Assembly (NCBI GenBank): GCA_905220665.1
Contig: CAJNAR010000145.1
Coordinates: 620,001-684,000, forward strand
DNA length: 64,000 nucleotides
Origin: Albugo candida
Taxonomy: Eukaryota; Oomycota; Peronosporomycetes; Albuginales; Albuginaceae
Direction: 5' to 3'
The translations under genes were made by a program, and so were the position numbers. This document shows, piece after piece, positions 11,816 to 22,556 of this stretch. A model generated the notes under the pieces. That model saw only the letters and a list, made by a program, of their open reading frames with translations, did no database searches and was not told the DNA's origin. Position 1 is the first letter of the stretch, and each line of letters opens with the position of its first letter.

Positions 11816-12631
11816 GACCGTTAAGGTCATGAATCACCAGTTCAAAGGTGATGCGCTCATCAAAGAGTGAGCCAAGAAAAGGGATTATAAATTATCCCAG
11901 GTCATTTCCGCTATGTCAATCTGCGATAAACCAGATACCATCCCCTCGACTGGAGGGATTACCCCAGTAATGGCTTTAACTGCGTTGCCACAGAAAGACC
12001 GATCAGCGTTCTGTATATTTTTATACGAATTTGTGTTATTTTAGAATGGAAAATAAAAAATAAGCCATCAGAAATACAAGGCATAGCCGCGTTTACCGAA
12101 CATGAAACAAATTGCACTACAGCGCCAACACATGTCAGAATTCCAGTGCACACTGATGGTTATGCACAAAAAGGTTTCCGAAGCTTCCCGAAAAAAGAAT
12201 GAAGCTGCACGGCGCATTATGCATAAGAACATGGCGCAAAGTTCGAAATTGGCGATTTCGTGCTGTCGACGAGTGTTACAGGCGTGTTAACAATTTGATG
12301 CTTCAGCGGAAAGGGCCCTACCGAGGGGTGGCGATGTTCAATGGATGAACTAATGACGTACAATAGCTGGTAAATCCACTCAGTATCTTATAATACATGT
12401 TGGCAGATTATAGTTTTTTCGATAAAATCATTCGAGAGGTTTGCAAGGGTTGACGGACTATGTCGTGTACGCAAACGGAGGGTATTTGGAGAGCCGGTTA
12501 TTGGATTGTCGATTAATTTCTGATATCCATCAATGGGAGGTACTCGTGCAATTGACTGGATTAGAATAACGGAGAATAGCTGAAAGTCAGTTCATGGAGG
12601 ATGTCCTGATCTCATTCAGAAGGCGGGTAGC
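11816..12631 (+). mobile_element. Gypsy A, right part: integrase C-terminus and chromodomain
   Basis: Continuation of the plus-strand gypsy A split by gypsy B. A degenerate block near 11840-11870 (VMRSS-like) matches LKVMRSLLSK of gypsy B. About 12160-12340 is an integrase C-terminal region (SEASRKKNEAARRIMHK, then KGPYRGVAMFNG). A chromodomain-like segment sits at about 12440-12600 (TDYVVYANGGYLESRLLDCRLI). There are many stops and frameshifts. It ends directly at the LTR starting at 12632. Confidence 0.7.
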
Positions 12632-12860
12632 TGTTGGGATCTGAATTCCTTGTTTCCCGTACAAAGTGAGCATTCGTTAGTGAAGGTAGAACAAACCCGA
12701 GTAGCTTAATCACAGCAGTTATAGAATGCCTAATACATATATCTTTTTGCTTGATATTTGCGGTGATCAACACGGACAAGAAACTACAATCGCGGAAGCT
12801 GTCGGTGACTACTATCGTCGAAACATAAAGACAAACCAAAGTTAGCTTTAGTTCAACTGG
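12632..12860 (+). repeat. Gypsy LTR between gypsy A and gypsy C
   Basis: Starts TGTTGGGATCTG and aligns with 17690-17880 (shared TCCCGTAC, GCCTAATACAT, TTTGCTTGAT, GATCAACACGGA). It serves as 5' LTR for gypsy C and stands exactly where the 3' LTR of gypsy A is expected. The right edge is uncertain; gag of gypsy C starts at 12875. Confidence 0.65.
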
Positions 12861-15800
12861 GCTCGAGGTTCGACGATGAGCAACGAGCCCGTGTATACGG
12901 ATCTTGAAGCTTTCGCGTCGGATTCGGAGGAGATGACTGCGCGTCAGGAATAAAGAAGATCAGACCCAGCAGGACCTTTAGTTGATAATTTGACTGAGGA
13001 AAGTGTTCGACGTTTAACGGGGGATGTGGATATGATGAACGTATCAGGGGATAATCACATCTCAAATGCACCGCACTTCAGGGTACGTTGATGCTTGGAC
13101 GCGGGCGCAAATCATCAAATTCAAAATTTTGAACAAACAGAAGCGGTGGTGGGGGAAGATTGGATCAATTATTTCAATGAATCTATTGCAACGTAATCGT
13201 TAGAGTTAGGTAAGATTAATCATTCAATGAAGAAGTTCAAGATGGACAAACTATAAATGGATGCTGGATCTCTTATGTCGCGACTTCGAAATCAGATCTT
13301 CCGCGCATTGGAGGATGAGGGTCTACAAATTGGATAGCTGAAGGTTTGGATTCTATGGCTTCCAAAAACAAGATCTTGGACAAGCTGGAGATGGATACCA
13401 ATAAACATTTGAAAAAAATCCTGTGACGTCCCACCAATGGTTTCTAGGACAATTGAGAAGATTTATGGGATGGGAACCTGAGGCAACCCATTTGGGTTCA
13501 ATATGTAATGTTGTATCTACGAAAACACGATTGTCTTCTGCTCAGCAACGACGTGTAAGTGTTTATAATCATAATCCTAAAGAAGAGGAAAATGGGCTAC
13601 GAGTCTCAAATTTGGGTCCGCCTCATACCAGAATTTGAAGGATTGAAATGTTAAATCACAAAATATTCAGTCAAAAGGCTCCCGCGGCGTGCATCAGGCA
13701 AACAGGAAGCTCTCCTTAGGAACAGAAAAAGCAATCGTGAAGAATATTCTCCCGAAGCATCGAACATGAAGAAATCTCCTTTAGTGAAAAGGGGGAGTTC
13801 TTCGCTAGCGGGATTGGGAGACGTGTCGTAATGAAAGGCAGTTGTTCTTGTGAGCCGATAGATCACACAGATGAAGATAAATACGCTCGTAGAAACGCCA
13901 ATCTGGGTAAAGCGTCGGGTTATGATGGATTAGGTGAAAATTGTCTACGTTGAGTGGACCTTTAATCTAGAGACATCCGGAGGTGATGTTAAACGAAAAA
14001 GACAAATCGCTGACGCTATTGATTGATTGAGGCAGGATGAAGTTGATGCGATATTCCGCCGATGCTATTTTGGGAGAGGCAAGACAAAGAAAACATATAT
14101 GGGACGCTTCGGAGATCAAATACAGTACTGATGGCAATATCCGTTCATGTCGTGTACTGGAATAATGCGACCAGGCGTGCTATGTCAACGACAACATCGA
14201 TCTAAATGAGAGAAAAACTTATGTGATGTTAGCGGAGGTGGTCAAGGCTGGAACCCAAAGAAATGCTATCAAGGAAGTTCTCGAGTCAAAATTTGTCGAA
14301 GCAAGAAAAAAGGGAGCTAGATGGGAATCAATTTCACGACTGACGTTATTACTTTACCGATATCATGATCATTTCTGGTGGAGTTCGCAGCGGGACCCCA
14401 GTCGAAGTCCTTCCCCTCAAGGTTTAAATAAAGGAAGGAATTGAACCGGTGATGGCGAGATCCAGACGCTATCCGCCGTTACGCTGAGATTTTCTGAAGC
14501 AGCATATATCCAGTCTGGAAGAACACAACTTGATGTATCGGAATTCCGACTCAAGATGGGGTAGCGCAACTCGAAATGCTGCAATGGAAGCTATCGAAGG
14601 ACGGTGGATCTGCGTGCGGTAAACGCTCTCATAATTCCAATGGCATGTCCAATGCCGCACTTGATAGTGCTTCTCAAGAGTCTCGTTGGATCACGCTTTC
14701 ATTTTTAGCTGGATAGTTTTGGTTTCTACGGGCAACTACCGCTTCATGAAAGCAGTCGGGCTTATTTTACTGTGGTAACACCTGAAAGACTTAATACGGG
14801 AAATCGAGTTATTGTGAGTTCAACAGAGGCTGTCGCTTTTGCACATCAGGTGGCTGAACGAGTATCGAAACCCGTCATCAATTAGGCTTTTTAAGTATGG
14901 CTGGATGAAATTTTAGGTTGAGAAGTGGAACTTCTTGATATTTTGGAGAGCGTTCTTGAAAGATGTGAAAACTTCGGTGTGAAGCTCCATCCAAATAGTT
15001 TTTTTTTCTCTCTCGAAACTGCGTGGTGGGGAAAGAAGATTACAGGGAATGGATTGAGTCATTACGCCGACCGGATACAGGAATGATGCGAATTGGTACA
15101 GCCAATCATTGCGGCAGATCTTCAGCAATTCCATTGTGTGTTGAATTGGATGCGGAACAATATATCAAACTACTCGACGCTGGTACAAAACCTCCAAAAT
15201 TGGTTGGTTGAGAACGGCGAGAAGCAGAAAGAAAATAAAGCTGGTGCAAGTTCGATTAGATGAACATGAATGAGGACCACCGCATGATGAGTGTTTTCAG
15301 CTGATAAAGGATGCACTCTGCGCGATGGTACCGATGGCACACCCGAAAGGGTACTGGGAAGTATGTGTCTATAAGGACGCCTTTAAAGATCACTGGGGAG
15401 AAATTGTCACTCAAGTGGCACCGGAAGAGCTGGAGCCACTCAGCGAGCAAGTACATGTACCACTCGCATCTATAAGTGGGTCTTGCAAAGGAGCCGCTGC
15501 AAGTTGGTCAACCGTAGAGAAGGAATGTTTAGTCATTGTGGAGACGTGTAAACGATTGGAGTATCTTCTACTGCGAGAGAGAGCTTTGCATCTTTTTACT
15601 GATCACTGGAATTTATAAAATTATTTTCGATCCAAAAGCGTGGATACCGCCATTGCACGATTTGAAGTGGACAAGCTTCAATGATGGGCAATGGTCTTGA
15701 AAAAACTTTGTTATGTGATCAAATATATATTAAGGATGAAAATGTCTGAGGGATATTCTATCCCGTTGAGGATAGACAAGTAAAGGAATGAAACAAACAA

Positions 15801-15880
15801 CAACCAAATGTTATGCTCTGGCTGTTGAACAAAAGGTTTCGCATTTTTGGAGGATACTGCTTTTGATGGCCGTCTTTGGA

Positions 15881-16127
15881 TTGTCAAGGATTTCATTACA
15901 CTGTTTATCTGGTTTTTTTAACTACCTTCCTTATCCTACCATAAGTCCCTGACCGTGTGAATATCACTTAAGTCTGACTTCAAACCTAGGGAGGCAGATA
16001 TTTTCCAAGCTTATTGCTTGGGTGGGCTCAAACCGCTGCCCACACTGCCGGGAATCGAACTAACGACCTCCGGCAGGGGCTCCGTGCGCTAAAGTGCTTA
16101 ACTGACTGAGCTGGGTACGGAACCCTT
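15881..16127 (-). mobile_element. SINE1 copy in gypsy C (247 bp, complete)
   Basis: The cleanest SINE1 copy in the window, flanked by a perfect 15-bp target duplication, atggccgtctttgga (15866-15880 and 16128-16142). Minus orientation: tRNA-like head at the right with A box (CCCAGCTCAGTCAGTTAAG) and B box (GTTCGATTCCC), then the body shared with 5620-5850, and the tail TAAGGAAGGTAGTT at the left. It has no protein-coding capacity and would depend on LINE machinery for movement. Confidence 0.9.
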
Positions 16128-17689
16128 ATGGCCGTCTTTGGAGGAAATTGGCGTGCTACAATCAGCTTTGGAAGACAGCAGCCTTTCGTATAAATCCCCA
16201 TTAACGAAATAGAACAAGCGCGGCGTATCATGAGATGCGGATAACCGCATTTGGATCCCAAATAGTGCCGTCAATATCCAGCAACGACTTTGTATTGGGG
16301 CTCATGCAGAATCTGCAGGTCATCGGGGTGTCGCGACGACACTTCAGATATTATCAAAGCATATAACATGGAGCTCGATGAATCACGGCGTGAATAATTT
16401 CGTGCTCCGATTTCTACGCTGTCTTTTATCGCGAGGAGTAAGATGTAACGGCCCATTTGGAGTAAGTCTGAGAGACACCAAACCGAATGAAATCTTATAT
16501 TTCGCTTTCTTGTCAATACCTGCAGGTGTTGAAGGGTGTCATTATGTGCTCGTATTGAAAGATGACAAAAGCGGATTCTGCGAGTTTATTCCTAGTGGGG
16601 TGGCCAACACCGATGTCACCGTGGCAGCAATACTAGATTAGTTTAAGAGGTATGGCGCGGTCTCGGTCTGGGTGTCTGACAGAGGATCACAATTCAAGCA
16701 TAAATCTATGTAGAAATTTTATAAATTTCTGTGCGTAAAACATCATTTCATGACGGCGTATTGTCCGTGGGCAAATCAGTCGGTCTAACTACTGAGCCGT
16801 CAGCTACTCTAGAAAATGCGCTGTTATTTGAGCGAGAGAAAGCTGAGGATTGCGCAATGGCCCAGTTTGTTGCCGCTCTGTCAACCGTCGGTAAATTAGC
16901 TACCATCGGCTCGGCTAAATGAGCCTGCACCGGTTACAGGGTTTACGGCACTGCCAGCAGGAGATTCGATCAGCGTGATGTATCACCCGACGGCATGGAA
17001 TGATTGGCGTCTATGACCGAGCTGGAATCGAATGTAAAACAGCAAGTATCCATTGGAGGAAAGCCTTCAAGAAACACTGGGAAACGGAGTTGCTCATATT
17101 GCATAATGTTCTGCATGACGTCAAGTAAGAATTTATGCGCTGCTAAAGCGACAAGCATATGCATCAGTCATTATCCGAGGCCAAAAAACAAAAGAACGAT
17201 GCAGCAAGACGCCGCTACAGCAATAAAAAGGGCATGATATGGACCTATTCTGAAATTTTGATTTTTACAATCCGGTCACGTCACCAAGCACGCAAAAAAA
17301 TGGTCTTACGTTGGAAGGAAACATACCGTGTGGTACATTGAATGATTGGGTGCATGATATTCAGGAACTAGTGGAACCCTACGATGTCCTCACGCGTCAC
17401 GATTCGCCGCTTCAAAAATATAAAGAAAGCCATTTGAAAGTTACGAAGGATCTAAAGTATTATATCGTGTTCGCGAATAGAGGCCATTTAGTGAAACTAT
17501 TCTTAGAGTGCTGTATCAATCGCGATACACAGACATGGGAAATTCTGGTCGAATGGATCGGGCTAAATAGCGTGTAAAATGGCTGGGAGCCCGCTGTAAT
17601 AATGCGTGAAGATGTTCCGGTCTTGCTGTCGGGGTGGGTCGCTGACAGTACCACAGTTGAAGAGATGTGGCGGTCTATTGAAGGTGGAG

Positions 17690-17880
17690 TGATGAGATCT
17701 AAATCCCTTGTGTCCCGTACGAAGGGAGTATTGGGTAGTAAATGAAGAACAATCCCGAAAAGCATAATTAAGGTAGGTATAAAAAGCCTAATACATGTAT
17801 TTCTTTGCTTGATTTTTGCGGCGATCAACACGGAAGCCGTCTGTGACTTGTAGCGTCAAAACTCAGAGCCAGATCGTAAT
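17690..17880 (+). repeat. Gypsy C 3' LTR
   Basis: Begins TGATGAGATCTAAATCCC directly after the chromodomain and aligns with 12632-12860. The 3' boundary is not sharp. Confidence 0.65.
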
Positions 17881-18149
17881 CATCGACTTCAAAGCGAAAG
17901 GGATGAAAAGTTTAATTTCAGTGCAGCTTTAAAAAGAATATGGAAATGATGGATTAGGTGTCAGATACTTCTCTAGTTAGCATCTGAGCTGATATATTTC
18001 TAGAGATCGGAAAAATGTACCTTTCTAGATTCTTACAAGGAGCGGACTCAAATACGTAGTTTAGTTCGGAACAGGATTTAGTCAAGCGTTCGACGAAGCT
18101 GTCGTCTGGATTTCTTTGTGAGAGTCGAAGACAGCATAGGCGCTGAGAT
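17881..18149. repeat. Spacer with a repeat shared with the window start
   Basis: 17994-18118 aligns with 1-113: both run from TTCTAG through ACAAGGAG/ATAAGGAG to TTCGGAACA, CGACGAAG and TGTCGTCTGGAT. In gypsy A this sequence lies upstream of gag, so here it is probably a leftover LTR or leader of a related element. No gene is seen. Confidence 0.5.
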
Positions 18150-20960
18150 TGATCCAGGCCATAAGAATTGAATTTACCAATTTTTATCATTATGAGCTTT
18201 CGCGGCGGCATCAAGTCCGTATTAGCGGACTGTAGCTTTCGCTTACGCCTGGCTGTTTATTTCTTTTGTTAAATCAATTCCTGTCTATTGCAGAGACGCT
18301 GGGCAAGTTCTTTCCATATGACGCGGTCTGTGCTATAATTGATAGGGTGTATAGATCTGCTGTGTTGCGGAGACGTAGACTGGATTTCATGTTGAGCCGT
18401 AGGTTCTTGTCGAGAATGGTTGGGAGCCAGATGCGTGTACGACCTCGATATTATGGGCATCTTCCCAGTAGAGTCATAGTATCTAAGCATGTTCAACTGA
18501 GCTGGAAGATGGTGTGCGCGGCAAAGAATATGACCAAAAGAATACCTCCATCGAGGCTCGTCAGGTGACTTCGAAGTCGTTTTGTGTTACAACCCTGTAA
18601 ATTCCGCGGTGCTGATGCGCTGGGGGTAGTGGATACGAAAGTCGCGGCAAAAATGACGACGGTAATATGCCAATGTGGCGGTCTGTGAGACCCCATGTTC
18701 TACAGTTGTATAGCAGAATAGGTAAAATATAGAGATTGTATATGCGAATGCAGATGCTGCGTGAGCTTTTCTTCTGTGCGTCTTCGAAGTCATCAAGTAG
18801 TGATGGCAGGTTGTGAACGGTGCGTCAACTTTCGTCGGTCGTCTCCTATGAGCGAGCAATAGTCGTTCGCTCCGTTCTGCTCACATTGATGATCAAAGAT
18901 CACGCCCGGAATACTCGCTCGGCAACAAGAAGTATATGCTCGAGACGATTAGGATCATGATGAATGAAGCCCACATCATTGGCAAACACAATGGTCTTGA
19001 AGTACCGCTTCCAAGTAGATCACAAACAAAGTGGGGAGGTTGCATGTCCTTGAAGGGTACCATGAATACTTGCGAATGCTGAGTATCACATCATATCAAG
19101 GTGGAGCTAGAGGGTCGTGGCTTTGAAGGGAGCTTTTATTGTCTGGAACAATCAGCAATTTATGTCGATCGATGGTGTCAAAAGCCTTGCTGAGGTCAGT
19201 ACTTAGAATGTACATATTGGTCTGGAAGTAACGCATTAGGTCAAATTCTATCTGTGTGACCATACTGCATCAGCTGTGCTGCGGGCGACTCGAAAGACGC
19301 TCTGGTCAGGTGAGAGCCACTTAGCAACTTCTTACGAATGCGATTTAGAATGACCGTGGACATGTTCTTACAAGTGGTGCTGAGAAGGTTGATCGGTCGA
19401 AGATTGGCACTGGTGCCCGTCGGTTTATTGGGCTTCGGAACGGTGATGATTACACCATGCTTAATTCTTCCGCGCATGGATGGGGTGAGGTTTTGGATAT
19501 GACGATTGAGTGATTTAGTGAGGAAGTCGGCAACCACTGGTGTACTATACATCAGTACTTCATCTGGGACGTGATCTGCGCCTAGTGCGTGATTATCAAT
19601 CTGAGACCGAAATGCTTGTGTAATTTCGTCCTCCGTAATAGATGAGGTCATGCTGTATCTTCTGACAGAGACGTCACTGAGATGAGGTTTATGAAATTGA
19701 GCAGAAAAAAATCCGTGATGACTTGGATAGTTTCCCTGGAGTTTCCAATGACACGACCATCGTGGTCACGTATAAATAACGATGACTGCTTTCGTAGCGT
19801 GAGCCGTCGGGCGATCTGATACATCCTCTCCGTGTATTTTTATTTTTCGAGATCTTTAATGCTCTGGGAAACAGGAAGTCTGCCAGCCTCCTTGCACTTT
19901 TTGTCAGATGGTCTGCTGCAGGGACTGTCTGCGAGATCGATAAAGCAGTAAATCGACAGGTTCATTGCTACGGGTGATCATATCACGAAGACGTTTTTGC
20001 GCAAGAGACAGCTCAGCTATCTCATGATTGTGATAGGGGCTTTGTGTATTCTCAATATTGAGCCGGAGGATGGTATTCGTGACGGATTCGATGCGATTTA
20101 GCACCTATGGTCATCCAAGTGAACTAGTGGGCGTTGATGCGAGAAGTTCATTTGTGATGGGTTGCTGGTATAGATCAAGTAGATCCGGATCCCGGAAAAG
20201 GGCGGTGTCAAAAGTAAGTGTTCAAGGCTGCGTGCGGGAGATGTGCATGAGTATAGACATTGGGCAGCTGAAGATGTGTGCTTGTAAGCCGATGATCGCT
20301 GTCAATGAGTGCCCTGCTCCAAGATTGTGAATTGGAAGGAAAAGCTTGGAGCGTAGTGGGAGTATGATGTAGTCGATCTGATTAAAAATGGGACCCCGTC
20401 GGCGAATGTCTTGCCAGGTTGTTATGTTGCGTGCGCGTCTTTTTCAGAATACTGTGTTTGACAGGAAGAGGTCGTTTTCCACACTCGGAGACGGATGCCA
20501 CATTCATTTCGGTATTCTTGCGAGCATAAAATCAGGAAAGCATCTCCTTCGCGTCGTTGCCCAATTTTGGCGTTGAAGTCTCTTGAAATGAATAAAAAGC
20601 TGGTTGGAAGACGTTGAATTGTTTGCTGAAGTGTGTCGTAGCATGCTTCAGACTCTTCTGTTGAGCGTCCCCTGTACGGGGCATAGACGTTGATAAGTAT
20701 AACCGTAATTTCTTTGAGACTTTTAGTTGCAGGACGGCGATGCGACCCCGCTGACCATCCAATACCGATGCACATGGTAAGCGACTCTATCGGACAGTAT
20801 GAATCCCAGGCCATATTAGGGTGTCAACGAAGGAAGAAGTATGACTCGATCAGCTGGCCGTCGGACGTCGCCAAGAACTCCCCTCAATTTTTCCTAGGTA
20901 TGTCTGCTTTATCTTCGAGGTTAATTCACGAACGGTGAAGGTGCCGAGTTGGAGGGTCTT
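18150..20960 (-). mobile_element. Decayed LINE with endonuclease and reverse transcriptase
   Basis: Minus-strand non-LTR retrotransposon. The N-terminal part is an apurinic-type endonuclease at about 20814-20430 (VILINVYAPYRG and FLFISRDFNAKIG, normally GDFN). The reverse transcriptase lies at about 19650-18880: EITQAF, GADHVPDEVL, GVIITVPKPNKP, LRPINLLSTTCKNMS, then motif A LSTDLSKAFDTIDRHKLL at about 19210-19150, and motif C as FANDVGF near 18990 where YADD is usual. Downstream sequence to about 18150 has the coiled LINE 3' region; the ORF is broken by many stops. Distinct from the 6913-8976 LINE as far as their overlapping parts can be compared. Confidence 0.8.
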
Positions 20961-22039
20961 GAACTACCGGATTAGAGAGCAGTCAGAATTAGACGCATTG
21001 GGCATGTGCCAGGTAGTGCGTCACCCCTAACCACCGAAAATTCACCAGCTAGTGTGATATATATGTAAAAAAGTTTTCGGAGTAAGGGAGCAGGGCATGG
21101 ATCTCTGATGAAGTGGTAGCTTGATAGAATTTGCAATGTCTACGAAGTTACCTCAGCATTGATTTGTAAGGTAGTACAGTAATAAGAAGAAAATTGGAAA
21201 TTAGCTCACGCTTATCTAATAGTAAATGTGTGAAACGTCAACGACGCTCATGGCAATCGCGACAGCGCTGCTTGCTCAATACCATCATTGATATCATGGC
21301 TGTTTGGACTGCGACATATTTTCATAAGATTATATCAAAGCGATGCTATCACTAGTATAACTTTTTTCTTCAAACTTGATCGATTCGTGCACTTTCCGAA
21401 AGAATTCAACGGTTTAAAGGAAACATATAGAGAAGTGTTGAGGGAATAAAAGTGTGTGTGTTAGCCCTGCTTCCTTTTCGGCTGGTACAAATGTCGATCA
21501 ATTCAATGCTCATTATATACAGTGCAATAGTCATTACATGGTTCTTTTCAGCTTAAGTGTGGTGGCTTTCGAGTGGCTCGACCGTAGATTGATGATCAGT
21601 GATTGAGAAGAGATTGAGATCGTTCTTCCTGGTAATAAAGGAATCTCCGGACTTGAAGCAAGTCAAGACTGCCGGTTGAAATATTTTGTATTATAAAATC
21701 GGCAAGTCATACTCAAGATATATAATATAAAGTCAGTCTATACCTCAATGCACCAATTTAGATGTACTTCCACCGATCTTAATCTATCATACTCTCGTAA
21801 AAAACAATTAACGGAAATATCCATCCAGATGCACCCATCGAAGGCCGCACCGTTCTGAGATTTGAGCGGTTCAACCATCACTACAATACGCTACTTTTTT
21901 GTACTTATGACGGTGGAAAATGTCCGCACAAAATGATCGTCTCGTTACGTAATTTGACACTTGCATTCACACCGACCTCAGATACATGTAAGCATAAGAG
22001 CCGAGGCCCCTGTAGATAAAAGCGCAAGGTATGCTGGGC
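20961..22039. other. Intergenic, no feature recognised
   Basis: AT-rich sequence with stops in all frames; no LTR, tRNA or coding pattern was recognised. Confidence 0.5.
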
Positions 22040-22300
22040 GTTTCTGAGGCGAAGCGATGAAGAGCTTCAAGGCAAAAGAATGGGGAAAAAAAACGATCGA
22101 AGAGAAAACTTCTGTTTTGATTCGCCTAGGAGTTTTCGAAGTCATCAAACGGCCTCGTGACAGCAATGCTGCACAGCAAGTGGGTTTTCATTTCAGATCT
22201 CGTGCTGATAGCATAATTCGAGAAGAAGGATCCACTCAAGCGCGTGCGCAATCCATCAATTTTTGTAGTATTTGGTATCCGAATATGCAAATGTGTAAGT
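22040..22300 (+). pseudogene. Copia reverse transcriptase scrap
   Basis: A short plus-strand stretch resembling the start of a Copia reverse transcriptase: SFKAKEWGKKTIEEKTSVL, LGVFEVIKRPRD, then VGFHFRSRADSIIREEG in place of the usual KWVFxxKxxADGxxxRxKARL. No LTR or other domain is attached. It is a remnant, not a host gene. Confidence 0.6.
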
Positions 22301-22556
22301 AGTTGTAACGCGTCGGGCCATTGTTCTCAGTAATGGACTGACGGCACATTAGTGTCAAGACTTTCGAGCAATCGTACTAACAATAGCGTCCTCACCAAAA
22401 TAGCATTGGGCATCATGTTCTCGAAGATTAGTTCTGCCTCGGAGTGCTGAAGTTATGAGCTCGAGATTGTATTAATTTACTTACTCGACCTTACACTAGT
22501 AAATTGTTGCACACCTTGTCAATACTAACTCATGGTTTACACTAGTTATTACAGGT

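Larger units (their letters stand above)
12632..17880 (+). mobile_element. Gypsy C: near full-length but decayed chromodomain Ty3/gypsy
   Basis: Bounded by two related LTRs (12632 and 17690). Gag starts at 12875 (MSNEPVYTD, then GDNHISNAPHF). Reverse transcriptase lies at about 14390-15000: PVMARSRRYPP, YRNSDSRWGSATR, TVDLRAVNALIIPMA, GQLPLHESS, then a motif C region degraded to VWLDEI. RNase H-like sequence follows at about 15320-15620. Integrase: H2C2-like HAESAGHRGVATTLQ about 16300-16350, core LKDDKSGFCEFIP and VWVSDRGSQF about 16555-16705, HHFMTAYCPWANQS about 16741-16782. Integrase C-terminus is about 17160-17400 and chromodomain YYIVFANRGHLVKLFLECCI through LVEWIGL at about 17458-17570. 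Numerous stops. A SINE1 copy interrupts it at 15881-16127. Confidence 0.85.

Noticed and set aside
22057..22302. Short ORF upstream of the phosphatidylserine synthase gene as a host gene
   Set aside because: Composition and order match the start of Copia reverse transcriptase; it is a relic.
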